Positions 25,020 through 33,028 of a stretch of 44,388 nt of DNA are shown here, one piece after another (within the stretch, counting starts at the first letter, position 1; every line of letters begins with the position of its first letter). Below the pieces are notes generated by a model. It was not told the origin of the DNA. It searched no databases and was given only the letters and a program-made list of their open reading frames with translations. This DNA is from JBBSBY01 sp038250835 (lineage in GTDB: Bacteria > Desulfobacterota > Desulfomonilia > Desulfomonilales > Desulfomonilaceae). Location of the stretch: contig JBBSBY010000022.1 in the NCBI GenBank assembly GCA_038250835.1, forward strand, positions 1 to 44,388, given 5' to 3'. The translations under genes were made by a program, and so were the position numbers.

Positions 25020-26630
25020 ATGAGACCTGAAGAATTATCAAAAAAATCAGACCAGTTGGTGGAACTTAATGTTGAGGATCTCCCCAAGCTTCCCTACCCT
25101 TACGAAGATTACGAGGAGCCTGTGATCACGGCTCTTACTGCCGATCAGAAAGAAAAATGGGAACATTCATTGGACGGCATAAGCGCTTTGACCTTGCCGA
25201 AACCAAGCAGTCCCGAAGAGGAAGAAAAATACGTCAAAGCTTTCCTGAGCGGTTTACAAAAACTGCTGACCAAAGAAAATAACTGGACGTTTCTTCAGCC
25301 CTTAATGTTGTCCCTTGAGTATTGCGCCAAGTGCCAAACTTGCGCAAGCGCCTGTCCCGTTTATGAGATGAGCGGCAAGAAAGACATTTATCGCCCCACT
25401 TTCAGGGCCGACGTGCTCAGAAAGATTTGGAAAAAGTATTTAACTCCGGGCGGCAATATACTCCCCGGCCTTCGCGGCCATGATATCGAACTTAATTGGG
25501 ACCTCATCGCAAGATTGGCGGAATTGTCTTACCGATGCACCCTTTGTCGTCGCTGCGCCATGACGTGCCCGGTCGGTGTTGATAACGGCCTCATAACACA
25601 CGAACTTCGTAAACTGTTCAGCCAGGAATTAGGAATAGCCGCTGCTGAAATTCATGAAAAGGGCTCGGTCAAGCACCTTAAGTTCGGTTCAAGCACCGGC
25701 ATGATAAAAGCCGCGGTGGAAGATATCATCGAGTATCTTGAAGACGACATCGAAGAAAAAACCGGTAAGCAGATTAAGCTGCCGATAAACAAAAAAGGCG
25801 CCGAAATTCTGCTGGTTCACAACGCCGGTGAATTCATGGCATGGCCTGAAAACCCCATGGCGTTCGCTATTCTCTTTGACGCCGCGGGTATAGATTATAC
25901 CCTTTCGACTGACTTAGTGGGTTACGACGCCGTCAATTACGGCCTGTGGTACGACGACGTTCAGTTCTCAAGGGTAGCTTTAAAACACCTCGATGTTGCC
26001 CGAAATCTAGGTGTAAAGAAAATTATCATAGGTGAATGCGGACACGCCCATAAAGCTCTTTCCGTCATAGCGGACAGGCTGTTGCCGGGACAGCAAATGA
26101 TTCCCAGGGAAAGTTCTTACACTTTACTCTGGGATATAGTGAAAACAGGCAAAATTAAATTCGACCCATCAAAAAATGACTTCCCGGTTACATTGCACGA
26201 TCCCTGTAATGTTGTGCGTTTGATGGGCATAGTGCAGCCGCAACGAAATGTCCTCAAAACCATATTCCCTCCGGGACGATTCCGGGAAATGACTCCCCAT
26301 GGTGTCGACAACTACTGCTGCGGTGGGGGATCAGGTTTTGCCATCATGGACTCCGGCAATTTTGCCGGATGGAGAAAGATCATTTCAAGCCGCAAGAAAC
26401 TGGCGCAGGTTTTAAACGCTTTCCAGGATGTAATGGATCCCTCGATTCACAAAATGATCTGTTCCCCGTGTTCAAACTGTAAGGGTGAAATTAGAGACGT
26501 TTTGGAGACATACGAAGTATTCGAAAAAACGGGTATCTGGTACACAGGCTTGGTCGAGCTGATGGTCAACGCAATGGTTGACCAGGAAAAACCATTCTTA
26601 GAATGGCCCGACGATGAAGATGACGATTGA
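25020..26630 (+). CDS. HdrD/TmcB-like iron-sulfur oxidoreductase subunit (CCG domain)
   Basis: This is a 536-residue cytoplasmic subunit. Two [4Fe-4S] sites lie at about 102-113 (CAKCQTCASACPVYE) and 175-186 (CTLCRRCAMTCPVG), as in HdrD/GlpC proteins. The C-terminal part carries a CCG cluster domain: HDPCNVVRLMG, then NYCCGGGSGF, then CSPCSNCKGE. A further Cys/His site (GECGHAHKA) precedes it. In HdrD the CCG site binds the non-cubane cluster that handles disulfides; in Tmc-type complexes the partner differs. The C-terminus is very acidic (WPDDEDDD). It forms a membrane complex with the upstream b-type subunit. DsrK is an alternative family. The electron donor is unknown, because no cytochrome or flavoprotein gene is adjacent. 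Confidence 0.84.
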   Translation: MRPEELSKKSDQLVELNVEDLPKLPYPYEDYEEPVITALTADQKEKWEHSLDGISALTLPKPSSPEEEEKYVKAFLSGLQKLLTKENNWTFLQPLMLSLEYCAKCQTCASACPVYEMSGKKDIYRPTFRADVLRKIWKKYLTPGGNILPGLRGHDIELNWDLIARLAELSYRCTLCRRCAMTCPVGVDNGLITHELRKLFSQELGIAAAEIHEKGSVKHLKFGSSTGMIKAAVEDIIEYLEDDIEEKTGKQIKLPINKKGAEILLVHNAGEFMAWPENPMAFAILFDAAGIDYTLSTDLVGYDAVNYGLWYDDVQFSRVALKHLDVARNLGVKKIIIGECGHAHKALSVIADRLLPGQQMIPRESSYTLLWDIVKTGKIKFDPSKNDFPVTLHDPCNVVRLMGIVQPQRNVLKTIFPPGRFREMTPHGVDNYCCGGGSGFAIMDSGNFAGWRKIISSRKKLAQVLNAFQDVMDPSIHKMICSPCSNCKGEIRDVLETYEVFEKTGIWYTGLVELMVNAMVDQEKPFLEWPDDEDDD

Positions 26631-26670
26631 TAAAGTATGATAATTCGGCCAAAATTCGTGAGCAAACACA

Positions 26671-27084
26671 ATGCTCTCTGAACTTAAAAATAATTGCGAT
26701 TTGACTAAGCTCGATGACTATGTCCGAAATTTCGTCGAGCTTTATGATCGCGATGGTTTGTTTCCCAAACATTGCAGAGCCTGCGGTGAGGAATTCAGAA
26801 ACATGGGTGAATACTTTTGTTTGACGAATCCCAAAGGTCATGTGATGGAGGATTGCAGCAAGGTTATGGGCCGGCCTTACACAATGATTTATCGCCATTG
26901 TCTGTGTGGAAACACTTTGGTGCTGGTTTTAACGGAAGAAACATTTCCATTGCTGAACGAATTCTGGGCCATGATGAGAGACTTGTCCGAAGAAATCGGC
27001 TGTCCGCTCGACACCCTGGTCCGGAGATTTGTTGATCTTTTCGATCGGGAGGTGATTAAACGGGCCAATTGCAAGAAACTTTGA
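26671..27084 (+). CDS. Cys-rich protein of unknown function in the Tmc-like operon
   Basis: This is a 137-residue soluble protein, 40 bases after the iron-sulfur subunit gene. I do not recognise the family. It has nine Cys and three His placed like metal-binding sites: HCRACGEEF (34-42), CLTNPKGHVMEDC (50-62) and HCLCGN (76-81). It has no signal peptide and no membrane segment. A short motif is present twice, VRNFVELYDR near 18-27 and VRRFVDLFDR near 117-126, flanking the Cys region, which suggests internal symmetry. The Shine-Dalgarno is weak, so translation may depend on the gene before it. It may be an accessory iron-sulfur or zinc subunit, or a regulator, of the redox complex (inference). 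Confidence 0.78.
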   Translation: MLSELKNNCDLTKLDDYVRNFVELYDRDGLFPKHCRACGEEFRNMGEYFCLTNPKGHVMEDCSKVMGRPYTMIYRHCLCGNTLVLVLTEETFPLLNEFWAMMRDLSEEIGCPLDTLVRRFVDLFDREVIKRANCKKL

Positions 27085-27566
27085 TTTGCATGAAACAATT
27101 TCTGTTATAGATATCATCACTCGATTGCGATCCTATTGAAAATGAGTTACACAATTGAAAAATACCGGTATCAAGGCGTGCGACATTAGCCGAAACGCCG
27201 CCTGGGATATTCGATAGAAAAGCTTTTTACGAGGCGCCGGTATTTCCTATTGAATTAGTCAGTAAACTGTAGCATAATCTCATTTGGTTTTCCCATAGTT
27301 CAAATTCGGTATATAACAGGATGTAAAGTAATGCGAAACCAATCGCCGGATGTACTCCGGTTCTGTTTTGATTTGGTATTACGCCGAGTGCGACTCAGTA
27401 AGGTGTTTGGGCCTGCAATTTGTCTACGGGAATTATCAAGAACCATGAGACGCTGCATTTCGTTACCGTAGGGAAAAATTGTCCGTTTTGGACTTTATGG
27501 CTTTGTGCCGACTGAACCATACTCGAGCTTTCGGGTAGTTTCCCTGTACGTTAAAGGAGATATGAT
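27085..27566. other. Gene-free stretch before the response regulator
   Basis: No gene is seen. It contains ACCGGT-centred palindromic DNA (ATACCGGTAT at 27161-27170), GGCGCCGGTATTT downstream at about 27231 that could pair with it, and a TATAAC box near 27312. A separate promoter for the regulator genes is likely, but I cannot place it firmly. Confidence 0.4.
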
Positions 27567-27962
27567 ATGCCTAAAAAAATTCTCGTGGTTGACGATGAGC
27601 CTGATATGGTCACTTTTCTTTGCACCCTCTTCGAAGACAACGGATACACGACCATTAAAGCCGCAGACGGAGAGGAAGCTCTTGAAAAGGTTAAGGCCGA
27701 ATCACCTGACCTAATTTCTTTGGATCTCTTAATGCCCAACAAAACCGGCATCAAAATGTTTCGTGAATTGAGAAAAGACGAGGCGACCAAGAATATTCCG
27801 GTCGTCATGGTTACCGGCTTCGGGAAAGATGACGTGCCTAGCATGGATTTTAAAGAATGGGTTCAGAAAAGGTCGATCAAACCACCGGAAGCCTACATCG
27901 AAAAGCCGGTGAATCCGGATGAATTAATGGCGAGCGTCCGCAAAGCTTTAGGCGCGGAATAG
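27567..27962 (+). CDS. Single-domain response regulator (CheY-like)
   Basis: This is a 131-residue receiver domain without an output domain. The acidic pair is in VVDDEPD (residues 8-14), the phospho-acceptor Asp is at about 52 in SLDLLMPNKTG, Thr is in VVMVTGFG and Lys in YIEKPVNPDEL. A short insert (DDVPSMDFKEWVQKRSIKPP) before the Lys strand is unusual. ATG 27567 has AAAGGAG with good spacing. The histidine kinase gene follows after 42 bases containing a perfect hairpin, so the pair is likely a cognate system acting by protein contact or phosphorelay. By analogy with the tmc region of Desulfovibrio it could govern the redox complex upstream. Confidence 0.92.
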   Translation: MPKKILVVDDEPDMVTFLCTLFEDNGYTTIKAADGEEALEKVKAESPDLISLDLLMPNKTGIKMFRELRKDEATKNIPVVMVTGFGKDDVPSMDFKEWVQKRSIKPPEAYIEKPVNPDELMASVRKALGAE

Positions 27963-27968
27963 CTTGTT

Positions 27969-27995
27969 GGAGTCCTGAGTCGGCTTCAGGACTCC
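27969..27995 (+). other. Intercistronic perfect hairpin between response regulator and kinase
   Basis: GGAGTCCTGA-GTCGGCT-TCAGGACTCC has ten perfect pairs and a 7-base loop. It starts 7 bases after the regulator stop and ends 9 bases before the kinase TTG. There is no U-tract, so it is more likely an RNA-stability or translation-limiting element, or a weak attenuator. Confidence 0.7.
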
Positions 27996-28004
27996 GAATC
28001 GCCA

Positions 28005-30290
28005 TTGAGTTTTGGAGACAGATTGTTTCGGAAGTATTCAGCCAAGATCTTCAACTTTACACAAGATCTGAGATTTAAGCTCAGTTTTTATACCGGTCTT
28101 GTGGCCTTCCTCAGCATCGTTGTATTCGCCCTCTATAGTATTAATAATCAAGAGTCGAGTTTAGTTAACACACGCATTCAAGGAGCATTAAAGGATTCCG
28201 ACGTCGTCAAGGCCGCCGTTTGGAATGGAATGATGACTAAGGACAGGCAGGTCATTCGGGACATTGTAGACGCCATAGGCCAATTGGAAGGCGTGGACCG
28301 CATCAATATTTATGACCAGGAAGGTATCCTCCATTACTCGAGCGATCCGGACGGCAAAGCGCAAATAGGCAAATTGTATAGTAGTATTGACGGCTCACGT
28401 CTGCTGACCAATTTAGGTGAAAACAAGAAAGTTCGGTACGACTTTACCAAAGGGTCCAACGAAGTAACCGTGGTTAATCCCATGGTAAATACGCCAAGCT
28501 GCTCGACTGCGGAGTGCCACGCCCACCCTGAAAGCCAACCGGTGCTTGGCGCATTGGAGCTGAAACTCAAACTCACCGGTTTACGATCTCAAGTTCGCAA
28601 AGACGCTCAAACTGTTGTATATTTTGCGGCTTTTCTCTTCCTGCTGATTTCGAGCATTATTGGTCTAGCCGTAATCTTTTTCGTCAGCCGTCCGGTTGAT
28701 AAATTGCGGGCAAAAGCGCAACGCATTGCCAGGGGCGATTACAAGACAAAGCCGCTTTCCCTTGGCACAGACTCGATCGGACAATTGTCAAGCGCACTGG
28801 ACGAGATGAGCCGTCAGATCAATCAACGTGAACGCGAGGTCGATCAACGGCGCAAAATGTACCAGGAACTCTTTGAACAAGTGCCCTGTTACATTGCAGT
28901 AATCAGTCCGGATTACAAGATTGTTCGGGCCAACCGCTCGTTTATAACCGCCTTTGGAGAAAAGACCTACAAGAATTGCTTCTCCGCGTTCAAAGAGCGA
29001 GATTCTAAGTGTTTGAATTGCCCGGTTGAAAAAACATTTGAAGACGGCTTGAATCATCGGGTGGACGAAATCTGGAATTTGAAGAATTCGGATGAGAAAG
29101 CTCACGTAATAGTGACCACGACGCCAATTTTTGACGATCTGGGGAAAATTACGGAAGTCATGGAAATGGCGGTAGACGTCACCCGCCTCATGAAACTTCA
29201 GGAAGAGATTAAAAAGAAAGAGGCGCAGTTCAAGGCTCTCTTTGAAAATGTCCCATGCTATCTCACAGTTATAGATAGATCCTACAGAATTGGATTCTAT
29301 AATAAAATGTTTTCTAAGGATTTCGGGGCCAAATGGGGCGAATCCTGCTACAAGGCCTACAAAGGTCGGACTGAAAAATGCCAAATTTGCCCTGTTGAAA
29401 AAACGTTTGAAGATGGTGAGTCACATTTTTCAGAAGAAATTTGGCGACGCAACGGAGAAGAACGTCACATTGTTGTGCGCACTGCGCCGATCCTTGATGA
29501 CTCCGGCTCGATAACTGCCGTGATGGAAATGTGCACTAACGTCACCGAACTTAGGCTTCTTGAAAACAGATTAGCCATATTAGGCGAGACAATAGCCGGA
29601 ACTTCCCACGCGATCAAGAACATACTCTCCGGCTTAGAGGGCGGCGTATACGTTGTCGATTCGGGACTAAGATCTTCGGATGCGGATAAAATCCGAATGG
29701 GATGGTCAATTGTTAAAAAAAATGTGTCCCTGGTTTCAGATTTGGTAAAAGATATACTTTACGCATCGAAAGAAAGAACCCCTGAGCTCAAGCTCGTTGA
29801 TCCCGGGCAGGTTCTCAATGATATAGCTGAATTATTTGAAGGTAAGGCTCGGAAAGACGGTATTAGCCTGATCAAAGCCTTTGAACCCAATCTCGGCAGG
29901 GGATTACTTGATCCGGCGGGTCTCCATACCGTGGTTTCCAATTTAATCTCTAACGCCATGGCCGCGTGCTCTGAAAGAACTTTAATTGATCACCACATTA
30001 TACTGTCCGCAGAACTTGAAGATGAAGTCATTATAATTGATGTTTCCGACAATGGGAAAGGTATGTCGGACGATGTTAAGGCGAACCTTTTCAAAAAATT
30101 CTTTTCAACCAAAGGCGCAAAGGGGACGGGGCTGGGACTCTTGGTCACCCGTAAGATTGTAGAAGAGAACGGCGGCTCAATCATCTGCGAATCTACCCTT
30201 GGCAGGGGGACTAAATTCATTGTCCGGCTCCCTTTCACCAGGACGGAAGAAGCCCTCTTGGAAAAAGAAGCGAGTGCGGCGGTTATGTGA
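28005..30290 (+). CDS. Membrane histidine kinase with CX4CH sensor motif and two Cys-rich PAS domains
   Basis: This is a 761-residue sensor kinase. TM1 is at about 27-46, the extracytoplasmic domain at 47-200, TM2 at 203-226 and HAMP at 227-280. PAS1 is at about 284-395, PAS2 at 404-515, the phospho-acceptor His at about 535 (GTSHAIKNIL), and the ATPase domain at 595-743 (N-box NLISNAMAAC, DNGKGM, GTGLGLLV). The outer domain has CSTAECHAHPE at 166-176, a CX4CH heme-type motif. Each PAS has a Cys set ending CPVEKTFEDG. The start is TTG at 28005; no ATG lies before TM1 and the Shine-Dalgarno is poor, so expression may be limited. It pairs with the response regulator just upstream. Redox or heme-dependent sensing is inference. 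Confidence 0.9.
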   Translation: MSFGDRLFRKYSAKIFNFTQDLRFKLSFYTGLVAFLSIVVFALYSINNQESSLVNTRIQGALKDSDVVKAAVWNGMMTKDRQVIRDIVDAIGQLEGVDRINIYDQEGILHYSSDPDGKAQIGKLYSSIDGSRLLTNLGENKKVRYDFTKGSNEVTVVNPMVNTPSCSTAECHAHPESQPVLGALELKLKLTGLRSQVRKDAQTVVYFAAFLFLLISSIIGLAVIFFVSRPVDKLRAKAQRIARGDYKTKPLSLGTDSIGQLSSALDEMSRQINQREREVDQRRKMYQELFEQVPCYIAVISPDYKIVRANRSFITAFGEKTYKNCFSAFKERDSKCLNCPVEKTFEDGLNHRVDEIWNLKNSDEKAHVIVTTTPIFDDLGKITEVMEMAVDVTRLMKLQEEIKKKEAQFKALFENVPCYLTVIDRSYRIGFYNKMFSKDFGAKWGESCYKAYKGRTEKCQICPVEKTFEDGESHFSEEIWRRNGEERHIVVRTAPILDDSGSITAVMEMCTNVTELRLLENRLAILGETIAGTSHAIKNILSGLEGGVYVVDSGLRSSDADKIRMGWSIVKKNVSLVSDLVKDILYASKERTPELKLVDPGQVLNDIAELFEGKARKDGISLIKAFEPNLGRGLLDPAGLHTVVSNLISNAMAACSERTLIDHHIILSAELEDEVIIIDVSDNGKGMSDDVKANLFKKFFSTKGAKGTGLGLLVTRKIVEENGGSIICESTLGRGTKFIVRLPFTRTEEALLEKEASAAVM

Positions 30291-30350
30291 AATATAATTT
30301 TAGAGTCCCAAGAAAACGGATGAGATATTCATCTTGCACCAGGAGGAAAT

Positions 30351-30881
30351 ATGAACGGAATAGGGTTATGCGCCATTTTTTCCCGACAGGGAGATTGGGC
30401 CTTCGACTATGCCCTTAAACTGGCCAGACATCACAATACCAAGTTAAACATTTTTCATTTTCTGGATTCCCCCTACACTCTTCGCAGGGACGTGGTGTTT
30501 GTGGACGCTGAAAGAACCACCACCACGAAGGTTACACCTGAGTTCATTGCAAAGAAAGACCGCGAAATGCGGGAAATGTTTGATCCGAAACTCGGTGACT
30601 ATGTCGAAGTTGGATTCAGACTGTGCGAAGGCAACAATGAGGTCGAGCTTAGAAAATGTTTCAAAAAAGGCGATTATGAAGTGCTCGTGATTGCCTACAA
30701 TGGGAAAAACGCCGATTTCGGCGGAACTACCACAATAGAGGAATTTGCTTCAAAGTTTAAAGGTCCCGTTGTATTAATCGGACCGGATTCTGCTGATACG
30801 TACTATCTGAACCAAACAGCTGAGCAAATGTTGGACGATTTGCTTATCCCCAAGGATAAATCTCACGAAATAGCGGCGTAG
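30351..30881 (+). CDS. Universal stress protein-like (UspA-fold) protein
   Basis: This 176-residue protein looks like a diverged UspA-fold alpha/beta domain. N-terminal GIGLCAIFSRQGDWAFDYAL and KLARHHNTKLNIFHFLDSPY match the first strand-helix-strand of Usp proteins. The middle has DYEVLVIAYNG and the end KGPVVLIGP, as in the last Usp strand. The usual ATP motif GxxGxxxxxxxxGS is not clear, so nucleotide binding is uncertain. AGGAGG lies 4 bases before the ATG, the best start in the cluster. It follows the kinase gene by 60 bases. A Usp-family gene also accompanies the tmc genes in Desulfovibrio, as I recall. A terminator-like hairpin follows. Confidence 0.75.
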   Translation: MNGIGLCAIFSRQGDWAFDYALKLARHHNTKLNIFHFLDSPYTLRRDVVFVDAERTTTTKVTPEFIAKKDREMREMFDPKLGDYVEVGFRLCEGNNEVELRKCFKKGDYEVLVIAYNGKNADFGGTTTIEEFASKFKGPVVLIGPDSADTYYLNQTAEQMLDDLLIPKDKSHEIAA

Positions 30882-30894
30882 CCTTGATAGGTTC

Positions 30895-30920
30895 GGCTAT
30901 TCCCGATTTTGGGAATAGCC
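30895..30920 (+). other. Perfect hairpin after the universal-stress-like gene
   Basis: GGCTATTCCC-GATTTT-GGGAATAGCC has ten pairs. It is followed by TTATACTATA rather than a T-run. It lies 13 bases past the stop, in the position of a terminator but without the U-tract. Confidence 0.65.
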
Positions 30921-30987
30921 TTATACTATAGAATGATGAAACTGATCCGTCATTTTCAATATCTTAGCATTATGAAAGGAATGCCGC

Positions 30988-31272
30988 GTGGATTTCTCGT
31001 CAAGTGAACAATTTGAATTGCATGTACATAAATGCTTCGGAAAGATTTTCGAACTTCTTCAGAGCATGGATGCTCAGGTGAAAAAGGGAGCGGAACAAGA
31101 AGAGGCTGAAGGCAAGTTCGGTGTGATGAACGATTTGCGCGACGAACTTGAAGAAGTTATTTTACATTGCCATTTAGCATGGCAATATCATAGATTGTCA
31201 AAGGCAATGGGAGCCAAGAACACCTGGGATGTGGTGGAAGAAACGGGCGCGGAACAAGAAGAGGCTGAATAA
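30988..31272 (+). CDS. Small acidic helical protein of unknown function
   Basis: This 94-residue acidic, largely helical protein has no recognised family. It starts at GTG 30988, with AAAGGA about 8 bases upstream; a nearby ATG is in another frame. The peptide GAEQEEAE occurs twice, once at about 34-41 and once as the exact C-terminus, encoded by a perfect 21-base repeat (31090-31110 and 31249-31269). Between them LRDELEEVILHCHLAWQYHR has Cys/His residues that could bind metal. It closes the redox-regulatory cluster and converges with the sugar operon. Confidence 0.65.
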   Translation: MDFSSSEQFELHVHKCFGKIFELLQSMDAQVKKGAEQEEAEGKFGVMNDLRDELEEVILHCHLAWQYHRLSKAMGAKNTWDVVEETGAEQEEAE

Positions 31273-31292
31273 TCTTTACAATGGAATCCAAA

Positions 31293-31901
31293 CTATTTTT
31301 TGTGGGCAATCACTCCAACGAAAAATCTAAAGAAGTAATGCAGATGGCGCTCAGGGATCAGACCAGCCTCTTCAAGCAATTTTTTCAACCCGCCTAAACT
31401 AAATGTTTTTCCAATCCATATCCCAACTGAAGTTTCCCGAATCAGCCGCTCAAATCCCAGAGGACCACAAACATTGGGAATTCCCACAAAAACTTTCCCT
31501 TTGTTTTTCGTGACCCTAACCATCTCATCAAGAGCGGCTTCAGGCGCGGGTAAATGTTCAAGGGTGCTGCTGTTCCAAACTAGGTCGATACAGTCGGTTC
31601 TGATCGGCAGGTGTTCCAAATCGGCGACCACAAGGCTGAGGGTCTTGTCCCGTTTGCGCGCTTCCTCCAAAGCTTCAAGATCGATATCCAAAGCAATGCT
31701 GAAATCCACTTTGGAACTCTTATTCATCATGGAAGAAGCAAATGCGGGGCCGGAGCCGGCTTCCAGGGTGACAGCATCCTGTGAAACGGCATAGGTCATT
31801 AAATAATTTACGAGATTTGCGTTGACGCGCTTCCGCAACTGATCGAACACACCATAAACAGTGGTTTCAGTGCCGCCAAGCTGCCATTCTTTACCTGCCA
31901 T
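31293..31901 (-). CDS. SAM-dependent methyltransferase (class I, type 11)
   Basis: This is a 202-residue class I methyltransferase. Motif I is TLEAGSGPAFASSM at about 44-57, the acidic ribose-binding residue is in ALDIDLEALEEA, and motif II LVVADLEHLPIRTDCIDLVW and the HLP motif STLEHLPAPEAAL follow. It lies one base after the preceding methyltransferase gene and is the last gene of the five-gene leftward operon. Its acceptor is probably a sugar or lipid intermediate, as for the other genes here; this is inference. The two methyltransferases are not obviously duplicates of each other. Confidence 0.82.
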   Translation of the reverse strand: MAGKEWQLGGTETTVYGVFDQLRKRVNANLVNYLMTYAVSQDAVTLEAGSGPAFASSMMNKSSKVDFSIALDIDLEALEEARKRDKTLSLVVADLEHLPIRTDCIDLVWNSSTLEHLPAPEAALDEMVRVTKNKGKVFVGIPNVCGPLGFERLIRETSVGIWIGKTFSLGGLKKLLEEAGLIPERHLHYFFRFFVGVIAHKK

Positions 31902-31902
31902 T

Positions 31903-32649
31903 CTATACCTTTTGACAAACAGCCAAAATCGAGCTTCCGAATGGTAAGTTCATTCTGCGCAAGATCCAGCGTTCTTTTTCCATTATGGTGATGAATAACT
32001 TGTTTAAAGTTGGGTCTATCGGTTTGAGCTCAGATTGGGCGGGGGCGCCGTTTTCCACGTGAAATATACTCTTCGTCAATCTGTATGCCGCAATTGCGGG
32101 GAAAAGAGCTGAAAAAAAATGCGAGATTCGGATGATGTCCACAGGCCGGCTTTCAAGAACTTTACGCAAACGCCGGCGCGTATAACGGCGGTTAGCTCCA
32201 ACGGCCTTGTGGTGCTCAGGACTCATGAGCCATTTATAAGCGGGCACAATCAGTATGATATAGCCTCCCGGTTTGGCCACTCGCCAAAGTTCTCCAAATG
32301 CTTGTTTTTCTTTAACGCCTTCACATTCAAAAACGTCCACGGATACCACGGTGTCGAACAAATCACTTTGATAAGGGATTTCATTGATAGACGCGGCACA
32401 CAAATTGTTGAGATCGCGACGCTTCCAAAATTCAATTGCCTCAACGGCAAAGTCGAATCCAAAAGTCCTGTAACTAAGATTTTCGATGTTCACCAGATTC
32501 TGTGCCGTGCCGCATCCCGCATCCAACAACGTGGCCGACTTGTCCAGACCCAATGATTTTACTTCATCCAGAATGACCCCATGCAGCCCCTTGAACCACC
32601 AGTAATCGGTTTCGAACTGATACAGCTTCTGATATTCATGCGCTTCCAA
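31903..32649 (-). CDS. SAM-dependent methyltransferase
   Basis: This is a 248-residue class I methyltransferase. Motif I LLDAGCGTAQNLVNI is at about 41-55, then YRTFGFDFAVEAIEF for SAM ribose binding, SLFDTVVSVDVFE for motif IV and PGGYIILIVPAYKWLMSPEH. The N-terminal EYQKLYQFETDYWWFKGLH is common in methyltransferases of polysaccharide and lipid-linked sugar clusters. The basic YTRRRLRKVL and a hydrophobic stretch (FFSALFPAIAAYRL) suggest membrane association. It starts 4 bases after the cupin gene stop. The substrate is unknown. Confidence 0.85.
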   Translation of the reverse strand: MEAHEYQKLYQFETDYWWFKGLHGVILDEVKSLGLDKSATLLDAGCGTAQNLVNIENLSYRTFGFDFAVEAIEFWKRRDLNNLCAASINEIPYQSDLFDTVVSVDVFECEGVKEKQAFGELWRVAKPGGYIILIVPAYKWLMSPEHHKAVGANRRYTRRRLRKVLESRPVDIIRISHFFSALFPAIAAYRLTKSIFHVENGAPAQSELKPIDPTLNKLFITIMEKERWILRRMNLPFGSSILAVCQKV

Positions 32650-32653
32650 ATAC

Positions 32654-33028
32654 TTAGTCCTCCACAGCGAAGTGGTAAGTATCAGGATCAGCCGGATCGT
32701 ATTTTATGGATTTCAGCATCAGAAATTCCGAAGATTGCGTGAACATAACGGCATGAGATTCGTATGGTTTTAGGAGAACTCCCTGCTGAGCATTCAACTT
32801 GAATTTGTCTTTAATACCTGATTCTATATGAATCGTATTTATCTCGGCCGATCCGTTCAGCAAATAGAAGAATACGACGGTTTCCTTGTGGTAATGATTA
32901 CCCATGACGGAGCCTGGATTCATCGCACCGGAAACAAGAGATTCCCAAGATCCGACGTTCAGAATCTCGCGAAAAATTCCGCGATCATCGGATCTTTCAA
33001 AAACGGGTTTGACAATCTCGTGCGACAT
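32654..33028 (-). CDS. Cupin-fold protein, sugar epimerase/isomerase-like (WxcM/CapF type)
   Basis: This is a 124-residue single cupin. The metal-type motif GNHYHKETVVFFYLLNG is at about 43-59, and the second half LKPYESHAVMFTQSSEFLML is at about 87-106. The start FERSDDRGIFREILNV resembles cupin domains of nucleotide-sugar 3,4-ketoisomerases and the CapF C-terminal domain. In a cluster with an aminotransferase and a glycosyltransferase it probably isomerises or epimerises a keto sugar; it could also be a binding protein. Its ATG shares one base with the glycosyltransferase stop codon (33028), so it is coupled. Confidence 0.72.
   Translation of the reverse strand: MSHEIVKPVFERSDDRGIFREILNVGSWESLVSGAMNPGSVMGNHYHKETVVFFYLLNGSAEINTIHIESGIKDKFKLNAQQGVLLKPYESHAVMFTQSSEFLMLKSIKYDPADPDTYHFAVED

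Noticed and set aside
24078..26630. Naming the pair DsrM/DsrK
   Set aside because: The length fits, but the CAKCQTCASACPVYE region and flanking regulators fit Tmc-type complexes better, and no dsrJOP follows. Not excluded.
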